Translations under genes and position numbers: made by a program
Notes under the pieces: generated by a model
What the model was told of the DNA's origin: nothing
The model's input: only the letters and a program-made list of their open reading frames with translations
The model's database searches: none
Source of the DNA: Niebla homalea
Taxonomy: Eukaryota > Ascomycota > Lecanoromycetes > Lecanorales > Ramalinaceae
Reading direction: 5' to 3'
DNA length: 64,000 nt
NCBI GenBank assembly: GCA_019925105.1
Contig: JAHGAU010000016.1
Span: 1,116,001 to 1,180,000 of the forward strand
In this document: positions 52,534 through 62,403 of the stretch, in pieces
Position numbering within the stretch: the stretch's first letter is position 1
How the letters are laid out: every line of letters begins with the position of its first letter

Positions 52534-54486
52534 TTTCGATTGGCACGAGCGGTGGAGAAGGGCCGGGCCAGGGATGTAGGGGACGTTTGAACAAAGATGG
52601 GCCTCCAAAGTGTGATCTCAAGCAGACAATGTGAAGACGCTGGTACGTCAGACCCAAGTCAGGTCGACACAGGCTCGGATAGCCAGGCAAGCAAGTTCAG
52701 GGCATATATACGCGGTTTCCATTTTATCCCCTCTACGTACCCCCTGTCTCGTTCATCCTGTTCACCTACTCGCGCCCGCTTCCAGTCCACAATGAGATCT
52801 GCATTCCTCGCCACCTAATGCTCACGACGCTTACCCCCTCTTGAGCAAAAGCATGCCCCTCAGGTCCGCTTCATCAGCCCAAGCAAGCAACACCCGTCTA
52901 TCAAAGGCGTTGCTTGCTGGCCTCACTGCAATTCATGCAAAATCTTGATGAAACAGGACTCACTAGCTTAATATTGTACTCATCCAATCTACTCACCGGA
53001 TCCATCAACATGATCCATCTTCCTAGATGCCCACATCCTCTATCCCACCTTTACCCCAATTCCCTACCCCTTTCAACTCCCCGACTTGGCCTGCACCGAT
53101 AATCTGCCTCTCCTCTCCGCACGCGTTCACTGGCTGTTCACTTCCAGCCATACTCATGACAGAGATGCTGGGAGTTTTCATCCCTTTACAGAGATTTTAT
53201 GTGGACTCAACACGCTGCTCCATGGTCCCAAATGTGCAGCCATCGCTGGCAGCGGTTACCAGGCTGTTTAGAGCACGCCCGTTCGAGCTGATGGCTTGTG
53301 GCTGTAAGTATCTCAGTTCGAGCATCTCAGTTCGAGGCTTGACAGTTGGTGATCCTGATGATTTGAGTAACACACCTCCTATCGGAAGGATTTTTCGTGA
53401 ATTGGTTCTATGTGTATCTTAAAACAGGCTTGAAAGTTGTTCGATTGCTCGATATCGTTGCTGATAGAAGGTATTTCTGCTTGCTGAAAGGGAATTGAAG
53501 AGGGAACAATCTGTGTACCTTCTTTGCCCTCTGAGAATATCACCTGAAGGGTTCAAAAACTGACTAGTTGATCCAAACATTAGACGGGCTATCACATTGA
53601 TGCTCCGAGGCTTGAACAGCTGGTTTGAGCGATCTGTTCAACGCTTCTACCAATGGCTAGCCCTGTGTGCACCAGAGACTTCATGTGATGGCGCCCAGGG
53701 CAGATACAATGAGCCACTCCATTCGAGTCGGATCGAGATGCCATGGCGACTTCCGGACCTGACTGATCTCGCATAACTCCTCTCGGTACAGTCCACCTCG
53801 GAATATTTTATGCTGACACCATTGATTCTTTTGATTTGGAAAATGTGAGAGCAGGATATCATAGGGAGCACCTTTTGTCCACGCTATTGCTAATTGTGAA
53901 CTGTGGGGCAGTAGGCAATTGATCGACGACAGTTCCCCGTTGACTGGGATAAAACGCTGTGAACTGTTGTCTGATGAGATAAGTATCCTGTGCTAAGGAT
54001 CCGTGGTTATATGCTTATGTCATGTTTTTGCTGGGATTGAATTAGCCAGTGATACTCCAACATGTTGACGCGGCACCATACGGTGCAGGACGTGTTGGTG
54101 GCAAGGCAAGGTGTTTATTGGAGCACCTGGTGGTATGTTTCTGAGTAATGGATGCAAGTATGTTTTGTATGCCTGCACTCTCCTTTTCAGAAAATGACAC
54201 TACAATAGCACCTTGACAAGTTGGACACTGTGAGACCACCGACAATATAGCAACACCCTTACAAGCTGGGAACAGACTTGTAATACTCAGTAACGGTATC
54301 ACAGATTAGGTATGTAAGATCCTATCCATCCAGCTCTCTGCTTCCTTCTCTTGTATTTTGCCTTCCACAGCACCCGATCCAGTCCCTGACACTATTACAT
54401 CTAACACAACAAGGATCACATCATCGTCACCTTCTTTTGCTCCTCGCAATCAAATCACCTGAGCTCAAAGGCAGTTCAGAGCAAGA
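52534..54486. other. Gene-poor stretch
   Basis: Nearly 2 kb between copies 3 and 4; no gene, relic or defined repeat recognised. Confidence 0.5.
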
Positions 54487-55330
54487 ATGTCAGACATTGT
54501 TGTCGCCCACAGCAATGACGTGTCAATGACACATTCTGAGCAGATCCGTCTTGGTCCTGGCGACGAACTAGCAAGCACCAAAGCCCCGTCGTCCCGTCTC
54601 CTCATGCTCCCGCTGGAGATACGTGAGGAGAACCTTCGGCTGACTCTCCCCTTCTGCTCCGCCGATGAATTCTTTCCCAGTGAATATGTCTGGCATCTTG
54701 GCAGTACATCCGTACTGCCCGCCTGCCACCAGCTGCACAGTGAAGGAATGCCCATCATCTACTCCTTCAATTCCTCTGAACATGAGTCATCAGGTTTGGG
54801 CTGCCCCCAATATTATCGATCAAGATATCACGATCTTCCTTGACACCTCCGACAGCCTTGTTCGGCTTGTAGGGACCATTCCGCAAATTTATCCAAACAC
54901 AACCTACAGGCTGTGGCCTCCCACCTCCCCCATTTCCTGTACAACATGGTTTTAGTTGAAGCAGCTGCGGACGACATACACTGGTTTGATGCACGATTGG
55001 CTATGAAGGATTCGTGGGAACGGTGTGTCCATGCGGGATATGTTGCTGCCGAGGATGCGGTTGTCTATACGGGAGCAAAGGAGATACGTATGTCGGAGAT
55101 TGAGGATGAGGTGAGAAGGGCAGCGGAGGTGCTGTTGTGGTGCCGAGCAAGAACGCTGAGACAGGTGACTGTACTTTGGAGAAGGCAGGCGAAAAGTGAT
55201 GTTTTCGGCATGCTATCTGTGTAGCGCCGAGAACAGGGAAATGATTCTGAAGACGTTGAGTGACTTGGGGGTGCCGATTGAAGGGGATTTAAGCTATTTT
55301 GCAAAAAGAAGATGGGTCGGTAGGACATGA
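54487..55330 (+). pseudogene. F-box-like LALPYT family, copy 4, broken
   Basis: The first frame reads LLMLPLEIREENLRLTLPFC, EYVWHLGSTSVLPACHQLHS and EGMPIIYSFNSS, then leaves the family match. The match resumes in other frames: a segment with DWxARLAM-like HWFDARLAMKDSWERCVHAG (54913 frame), RTLRQVTVLWRR, then after another frame change MILKTLSDLGVPIEGDLSYF to the stop at 55330. At least two to three frame changes relative to copy 2. Pseudogene. The intact F-box-like part could still be expressed as a short peptide of 118 residues. Confidence 0.65.
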
Positions 55331-55686
55331 GTTTAGGCGAGTGACAGGTCTACGAATAGAAGATCGGGACCCGGACACACAAGCTTGTTTAACATCCGAT
55401 GAGCCTCAAAAGCTCAAAAGTAGGACATATTCGTCCATTCAGATCAACAATAGTCGGACTCAAATCTCCAAGGATGGTCATTCGACATCATGAGACCATG
55501 CTCACCATCTTTGTGGAGGTCATCTTTTTCTCCTATCTGCCTGCTGCTTAGCGATGTGTCTCGCGGCTCGCAATCCACTGCTCCTCTTTCTTTCTCCAAA
55601 TCTTGCTCTCAACCGCTACGCGTCCACGTGGGCTTCACTCACCCAGTCGAGGAAGTAATCCTCTCCTTTTCCATCCATCAACTTCC
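55331..55686. other. Intergenic between convergent pseudogenes
   Basis: About 350 bases; nothing recognised. Confidence 0.6.
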
Positions 55687-56402
55687 CTACTCCAAGAAAG
55701 TCAAATCCTCTTCCACCGGAACTCCCAACCCACTTAGTATCTCGAGAATGCTCTGCCACGAAGGAGGAGGATACGACCTCCATTGCACCAGTATCTTTCT
55801 CAACCCCTTGGCCCTTGGCCTCAGCAAATGGTCCACGGCTTCTTCGACATGCCGCGCCGGAACAGTCGACCCAGCTCGGCTTCGTCGGAGAGGATGTCGA
55901 CCCATTGCGCGACGTCTGCGCCGCCACAGACGATCTCGAGGATCCAAAGCTGCATCAGTGCTAAATTGTGGGGCGCGAGCGCCTCGGGCGAGAACCACCT
56001 CTCGAGGATCCTCTCCGAGTGTCCGTGGTCTGGACGTAGCATTCCGAGACCACGCTTGCAGTCTTCGCAATTGTGGCGGCTTATGTAGTTCGGATTGGGG
56101 TACCGGACGCAAAACGCGTCATCATCACTCTACGACCTGATGACCAGATTCACCGGATTCTTAGCGTACATGACTTCGGTGCCTTCCTCGTGGAGCTGAT
56201 GGCAAGTGCGTAGGACCGAGGTACTTCCAAGATGCCAGATGTACTCTACTTCCTCATCGATGGTTGTGTAAGGGAGTGCGAGCCGAAGGATCTCGCGACG
56301 TGTCTCCAAGGGTAGAGTGAGGAGACGGGACGGTGTGATCGTGTTGCTGCCTGTGGGAGCAATAGGCTGCTCACCGCTTTGAATCAGGATCATGTTGCTC
56401 AT
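55687..56402 (-). pseudogene. F-box-like LALPYT family, copy 5, one nonsense codon and one frameshift
   Basis: The only copy of the group on the minus strand. From ATG 56402 it reads LLTLPLETRREILRLALPYT, EYIWHLGSTSVLRTCHQLHE and TEVMYAKNPVNLVIRS, and meets a TAG at 56132-56130. The same frame continues beyond (NYISRHNCEDCKRGLG, HSERILERWFSPEALAPHNL, ALMQLWILEIVCGG) with good alignment to copy 2, so the TAG is a point nonsense mutation. Near 55855 the frame must change to read VEEAVDHLLRPRAKGLRKIL, VQWRSYPPP and LGVPVEEDLTFLE at the end. A young pseudogene with two lesions. Confidence 0.72.
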
Positions 56403-57072
56403 GAACGGGCGGGGAGAAGTCGGAGCTGTGGATGGTAGCCGTCGACATTGCAGTGTGGACTCTGATCAATTGGGATAGTTGACTTGATTCGAGTGAGAAC
56501 CGGAGATGATGATATGATGATCTCGTATGAGCCACGTCAGAGGTTAATTTGCACTCACTGGCTGAGATGATTTCAGCATGTACTTCACCTTGGGTGAGGC
56601 TCTACGTGGAGGCAGTAGGATCCGTGCAAGTCCATTTCAATTCAACCAAGTGAACAAACAACGTGTGGTCCTTCGTAAAAGAACAGATCCTTGACACAGG
56701 ACAATCAATCATCGGGAAGAAGTGTCTTACGAGAGCGTCGGTGTATAAGCCTGGGGTTCTGATCCCCGTTGGAGACAAGAGACGAAGTGGGGAGGCTTAC
56801 TGGAATGAGAGCGGTATGGGGTGGGGAGGGGGGAAGATTCCCAAACGATTGCGAATTGCGGTTGGAGGTAGGAAGCATAGAGGTTTGAAGATTGCGAGCG
56901 GCGACGATCTGCGTGATCTGGCAACACCGTCGAGATACGTTGATCTTTTGTGAACACCAATCTTTCTCCCGTTCGACTTTGCTCTTAACAACGTGACTCG
57001 CGCCGCGCGTCATCACTTCTCCTTCTTATGATCTCTGCCCTCTTTCCAGAGAAGTATCTTCCCCTGAAAGTA
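56403..57072. other. Intergenic
   Basis: No supported gene; 3' flank of the BRX1 gene and 5' flank of F-box-like copy 5. Confidence 0.6.
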
Positions 57073-58231
57073 TTAGGCGAACAACACCCTCTCCTCCAAC
57101 TCTCCCCTCTTCCTTCTCCCCACACCCGTCCGCAGCCCCAACTCCCCTTTCCGCCCCTTGCTCTCCACACCCTGTTCGCTTCTCGCCCGATACCTCCCCG
57201 CCTTACTCATGCGCACTTCCCGCCGGACTTGGTTGGGGCTCACAAACTCCTTATTTTCGTAGATGACGGGACCGCCGAAGCTCCCCTCCAGAATGACGAT
57301 GGGGGTGAGGACGAACCGGGGACCGATTTCCACCAGACTGAGTTCTGTCTCTCCTGCCATCTTCTTCTTCTTCTCGGCCGCCACTTTTTTCGACTTTGGA
57401 GGATCTTCCACCATGTTGCTCGCCGGCGTAGTATCCTCCCCCTCCTTTCGCGCGTCCGCTTTGGACACGTCGGACTCACGGATCTCGAAGCAGCGTATCC
57501 ACACTTTGCCGTCGGCGAAGGTGAAGCCCATCACATGGTCCACAAACGGCTTGGTCTTTCTTGCATTAGGCGGGACGCCAAAGATGTGGGTGAGGAGGTC
57601 TTTGATGAGGAGGAGGGCAGGGGAGGAGGTGAAGGTGGAGTCGAAGGAGAGGAGGGGCCGAGAACCGCGGAGGCAGTTGCCGGGGAAGTGGAGTTCGGAT
57701 GTGGTGTGTACTGTTCCACTATTGTATCAGTATTGGTGTGCGCAGGATATTGGGGGTGGGGGAAAGGGGGGCGCATTTCGGCAGGATGATGCGGAGGGAG
57801 GAAGGGAGGTCTAGGAGACAGCAAGGTCCAGCAGGAGTAAGGAGGAAGGTCTTACAATTCTGCAAATGCATCTTCACCGTCGGCCCATTCGGCGCCTTGC
57901 TCATCCACACGTATAGATCTTTCCCCTTGCGCGCCTCGAAGAACAACACATTGTTGCAGTTATACAACTCGGCCAGCTCGTTCAGCTGGTAGAGCTTTGT
58001 TTTCGTGTCGAGTTTGGCGTCTTTGCGGCTGTGGGGAAGGAGGGCGTAGATGTCGTTGAGGAGGTGTCGGTGGCGATAGGTCACGCCACGAGAGGAGAGG
58101 ATGAGGACACGTTGACGGGGGGCTTTGGGAGTGGAGGAGGAGGTGGTGCCGTTGGTGGATGTGGGGTTTGTTGTTGGGGAGGCGGTGAGTTTGGAGGTGG
58201 AGCCGGAGAGGGTCTTGTATGCGGAGGGCAT
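57073..58231 (-). CDS. BRX1: BRX1-type ribosome biogenesis protein (Brix domain)
   Basis: Nucleolar assembly factor of the 60S ribosomal subunit. Two exons, 58231-57856 and 57710-57073, with a 142-nt intron (phase 1), 337 residues. A Ser/Thr-rich N-terminal extension precedes the Brix domain: RQRVLILSSRGVTYRHRHLL, NDIYALLPHSRKDAKLDTK, NELAELYNCNNVLFFEARKG, KDLYVWMSKAPNGPTVKMHL, then TSELHFPGNCLRGSRPLLSF, LTHIFGVPPNARKTKPFVDH and KVWIRCFEIRE. The C-terminal part has the family's EIGPRFVLTPIVILEGSFGG and VIYENKEFVSPNQVRR. All Brix landmarks are in order and length is normal. It contains a Lys-rich insert (PPKSKKVAAEKKKKMAGE). The insert and ends vary between fungi. Confidence 0.95.
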
Positions 58232-58914
58232 CCTGTGAAGGGGGACGAGATGAGATGATGTTGGAGGAAAGGCGAGCGCGAATACAAGGACCGGCGGTGG
58301 CGGTATTGTGGTAGGCTTTGAAATTTCCTCTCAGGTCGTGATTGTGATTGTGGAAGTGAAGGTGCGATAAATCCAGCGCCTGGGCAGAACTCAATTAAGG
58401 GCTCACCCCGGCGGTCCGTACCTTTATAGGGTGCAAAGCTTATTACAACATAGGGGCCAAGGGGATATGCCAAGTCAGCCAACCTACCTGGAACATGTTG
58501 TCGCTGGTGTAGATAGAAGATCATTCTCCCCCCCCCAATTAATTTGATCTGTTATATTCGTGTACTATTAAACATCCAAAGAGGCTAGCGCCATGTTTTC
58601 CATCGAACAAGGCTGACAATAGCGGGGTTCTCCAGTCTCCTCCCTTTACAGTCTTCTGTCCTCTCTTCATCCATTTTCGCAAACACTCTCAAACTCCCTG
58701 CCCGGCAGATTGCCCTCAAAGAGTGCGATACCTCCGATCTTCGACTGCGGAGTTCCAAACTTCCCTTGGATTTGCACAACCGGCTTCCTCGGCACCTGCA
58801 GATGGCTGCGACGCCCTCACCGTGCGATTGATCGTCTGAAGACCCGACAGACTTTGGTTGAACGAGCCTCATCATCGGCCGTGTTGCCATCTGCATTTGG
58901 TCACACTTGAGAAG
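58232..58914. promoter_or_regulatory. Divergent promoter region between BRX1 and the HET gene
   Basis: About 680 bp separate the start codons of the two divergent genes. No clear rRNA-biogenesis motif could be identified by eye. A C-run lies at 58529-58537. Confidence 0.45.
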
Positions 58915-60729
58915 ATGCACCTTCTGCACACCACCAGACTCGAATTGCAAGAATTCATTGGAAGTGACATTCCCAAATACGCAATCCTCTCTCACACATG
59001 GGGCGACCAAGAGGTCCTGTTTCGCCACGTTTGGAACACCAAGTTCCCCTCAGATGACTCGCTGGGAAGCAACAAGATTCGTAATGCGTGCGCCCAAGCA
59101 GTCAAGGATGGTTGGGACTACATCTGGATCGACACTTGCTGTATCAACAAAGAGAGCAGTGCAGAACTGTCCGAGGCCATCAATTCCATGTATCAGTGGT
59201 ATAAGGCCTCTGAAGTATGCTATGCATTTCTGGCGGATGTGTCACCCAGAGCAAAAATGTTCAAAGAGAGCCGGTGGTTTACGCGCGGTTGGACCTTACA
59301 AGAACTTCTGGCACCGCGACTGGTGGAATTCTACGATCAGGACTGGCATTACGTTGCAAGTAAGGGCTTGAGAAGTAAAGATGTTTCATTCTTGGCCGGA
59401 TTAGCCAAAGTGACTGGCATCCCGATGCGATTCTTGAACAAGGAACGAACTCCAAGTATTGCCCAAAAGATGTCGTGGGTGGCTAGGAGACAGACGAAGA
59501 GGGGGGAGGATATTGCATACTGCATGCTCGGCCTCTTCGACGTTAATATGCCGCTTCTTTACGGCGAAGGTGAGACGAAAGCCTTCTTCAGGTTGCAAAA
59601 AAAGATTTTGAAAATCTCACAAGACGATTCTATATTTGCATGGAACAATCCATCTCTATGGTGTAGTGGACTCTTGGCCCAGTCTCCCTACGACTTTGTT
59701 GACTGCGGAAGCATAGAGAGAGGGTTAAACTCGTTGGCACCCGGAGGAAGACGTCGGCCACCTGGAATGACCAGCCTAGGTGTTGACATGGAACTCCCCG
59801 TAACTGACCTTTGTGGTGACCTGTGTCGACTCTGGGAAAGCTATTCTGTTCTTTTGGCTTGTTACAAATCGGGGCATGATTGTCCAGGGCGGCTTCTTCT
59901 ACATATTCAATTCTTTGCTGATCCTGAGATGTGGACGGAGACACGAAACCATTCAAGATTTGTAGACATGCGTAATTTGATCCAAGCCAGGAAATTAAAC
60001 ATTCGCAGTGTCCAAACAGAACACCCAATATTCGAGTTACTCAATCATGCTGGGCCCAAGCGTCAAGTGATTTTCCGTCAGACACGTTCTATAAGTAGGT
60101 CAGATTCTTGGCATGACATGGAACTCGGGGCAACCTCCTGGTTTAAAGAAGCCAGCGTGCCTGAGCATGTCGCACCGCCTGATGTGAATTTCAAGGTTGG
60201 CGGAGACATTTTCAGATCTTACAGTAGAGGGAATCGCTCCTACCAAAGCTTGAGGAACAATGGAGAATTACCACAACTCATTGATATTCTCAAAGGCACA
60301 GATATCACTTCATCACCAACTGCTCAAGAACGCCCGTGCGGCCTCCTCTTACGCCAAATACATCATGAAGATCAACACATCCTTCTTCGCTGGTGCTTTG
60401 ATGGCGATGAAACGCCGTCAGTTGAGATTTTGTACTTGGTGGCGAATGTTCACGATTCAGATGTCTCACATGGAGGCTTCCGAAAGCCTTCCAGTTTCTT
60501 TCAGGTTTGGGGCGCTGGAATGTCATTACCTCGAGGGGATTTGGGCTCTGTTGAGATTCTTTCCAGAGCTTTGTCTCGTCAGGGGGCTAGAACCGCGGTT
60601 GAGGTGGATCAGAGAACGGGCACCTTTATATGGATTTCATTATTAGATCATCAGGATCATGGTGACGATGCAGTATGGACTATAGAGATTGATAAGGCCT
60701 CAGATAATTATCCTTCTTCGGATGTCTAG
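58915..60729 (+). CDS. HET-domain protein (heterokaryon incompatibility type)
   Basis: 604 residues, intronless. It starts MHLLHTTRLELQEFIGSDIP, the standard start for this type; the open frame extends 57 bases upstream to another ATG, but homologous proteins begin at the chosen one. The HET domain occupies about residues 20-170: YAILSHTWGDQEVLF, then KIRNACAQAVKDGWDYIWID and TCCINK, YAFLADV, and SRWFTRGWTLQELLAPRLVE. Then FLAGLAKVTGIP, RRQTKRGEDIAYCMLGLFDV and MPLLYGEGETKAFFRLQKKI follow, as is typical for HET-E/vegetative-incompatibility type proteins. The C-terminal half (about 280-604) has no WD repeats or NACHT module, and no named domain. HET domains trigger cell death after non-self recognition in fungi. 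It is a single gene next to a duplicated, decaying region. Confidence 0.92.
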   Translation: MHLLHTTRLELQEFIGSDIPKYAILSHTWGDQEVLFRHVWNTKFPSDDSLGSNKIRNACAQAVKDGWDYIWIDTCCINKESSAELSEAINSMYQWYKASEVCYAFLADVSPRAKMFKESRWFTRGWTLQELLAPRLVEFYDQDWHYVASKGLRSKDVSFLAGLAKVTGIPMRFLNKERTPSIAQKMSWVARRQTKRGEDIAYCMLGLFDVNMPLLYGEGETKAFFRLQKKILKISQDDSIFAWNNPSLWCSGLLAQSPYDFVDCGSIERGLNSLAPGGRRRPPGMTSLGVDMELPVTDLCGDLCRLWESYSVLLACYKSGHDCPGRLLLHIQFFADPEMWTETRNHSRFVDMRNLIQARKLNIRSVQTEHPIFELLNHAGPKRQVIFRQTRSISRSDSWHDMELGATSWFKEASVPEHVAPPDVNFKVGGDIFRSYSRGNRSYQSLRNNGELPQLIDILKGTDITSSPTAQERPCGLLLRQIHHEDQHILLRWCFDGDETPSVEILYLVANVHDSDVSHGGFRKPSSFFQVWGAGMSLPRGDLGSVEILSRALSRQGARTAVEVDQRTGTFIWISLLDHQDHGDDAVWTIEIDKASDNYPSSDV

Positions 60730-61989
60730 AGATTGAATGATTGGACAACGCATGATTCCGTCCCTTTATTATTGAGCAAAGATCAAACGTACACACGCAA
60801 GTCAGATCGCTGCCCTGTGGCTCAAATGCTGTTCATCCAGATAGGTACCTTATGGCAGTCTGATTTCCGAAAGGAGTTGCAAGGCACCGGTGATTGCACC
60901 ATCAAAGAGAATGAGTAAGGCATACCGTTGCCTCCTCATGCAGCCCAACTGTATTGCAGTGACATCAATGATCCAATACTCTTTAATGCCAATCGACGAT
61001 TCAGCTGGATCGGGCTTAAAGCTGGGAGGACTCCTACATGCATGATGGCCGCGCCGGAAAACACGTCTTCACCCGCCCCCCTGTGAGATCAAGTCCCGCC
61101 AACCTGCAAAAACACTATGGACCTCATGGGCAAGGACGGACTGATATGCGTGGTGCTTAGCGAGTTGCTTACAGAAGTCGAGCAAGTAATGCATGGCTGG
61201 TGGCCAGTCCATTCTCACAGAACGTGCGCTTGCTCTTTGCGTAGCAGGCGAAGGTGGCGGGTTCTTGATAATTCGGGAAGAAGGTCGCTTCCCTCTTCTC
61301 CGCAGTGTTCTCGCACGCATATGATCGTATGCAGAACTCGCATAGCATCTCATGCTTCTGAAAACCTAGTTGCCGCGGCTCGGTGCGGAATCGCTGAGAA
61401 GTACTGGCTGCTGAGATTATGTCAAATACTTGGCCAGCTGGATGCCGCTATCGACCTTGGTTCGTATGTGAGCCTCCTCTGGCTGCTGCTATTGATCATC
61501 ACGAAGGAGCGATTTACATAACGTGAAGGCTCTTGGGCGAAGTGGCCAGGCGTGATCAGCACACGCGTTGTTTGTAGTGCCTTTCCCTCAACTTGAAGAG
61601 CTTGATCATGATATGTCTCTTGAGGAGACATGCTCTGATCTTTCATCTCGCTTCTGCAGCGATGTAATAGCTTCCCCTCTCAACTCTTCCCATCCAGCAG
61701 TCTCGCCACCACTGCAAATAGTCAATTTTTTGGCATGACAAGAAAAGGTACAGTCCCGCTCCCCTGACCCCTCGAATCGCCCTCTTCTGCCCACAGGCGC
61801 AGCTCTTTCCATCCTCTCTTCTCAATACTCTGAACAACGTTCACTGACTCAGCCTCTTCCATCACGCCGCACACTATAAGTCATTCTCATGTCGACCTCC
61901 ACTTTGCTCTTCAAGTACTCCTCTCCCTCTCAATCCCGCCACGGCAGTCTACATCACCAGTAGCCAACACAGCCAGAATATCACCCTCC
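60730..61989. other. Intergenic
   Basis: About 1.26 kb after the HET gene. Short frames only; none has recognisable content. Confidence 0.55.
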
Positions 61990-62217
61990 ATGGGACACAT
62001 CTTCGACTGTGTTTTCATTACAACTAGCGACGACAACGTCTTCGAGATAGTGGCCAATACGCTCAAAGATGTTAAGATAACGGGTCGTGCGGCGGTGAAG
62101 ACTCTGCGGGTTTGGACATGGTTTGAAGGGGTGGGAGAGCGAGAAGGAGAGGAAGCACAGGGGATGTACTGGGTAAAGGGCGTGCCGTGCGTTGATTTGG
62201 GTGGGAGGGGCCATTAG
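61990..62217 (+). CDS. Possible small hypothetical protein
   Basis: A 75-residue frame starting MGHIFDCVFITTSDDNVFEI, then KITGRAAVKTLRVWTWFEG. The region before it is CT/CA-rich like a 5' leader, and the ATG context CCTCCATGG is good. No homology recognised, and the minus strand has a longer open frame across the same bases. It may be a chance frame. Confidence 0.25.
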   Translation: MGHIFDCVFITTSDDNVFEIVANTLKDVKITGRAAVKTLRVWTWFEGVGEREGEEAQGMYWVKGVPCVDLGGRGH

Positions 62218-62403
62218 GGACGGAGCTTGTGAATTTGTGCGATTGATGTATGAGTTGCACGATGTAGCCGGGAGCGAGGTCGCAGGGGATGGCTGGTTGT
62301 GGGTCTTAGCTCGGCGATGAGCGGTTCTTCTCGAGAAATGCAAGGTCAAACATGAGGGAAATCTGTTGAACAGAGCTTGTGCCTCAGCAGAAGATAGTAT
62401 CTG

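Noticed and set aside
57263..57814. Plus-strand frames over the BRX1 gene
   Set aside because: They are antisense to well-conserved Brix-domain coding sequence.
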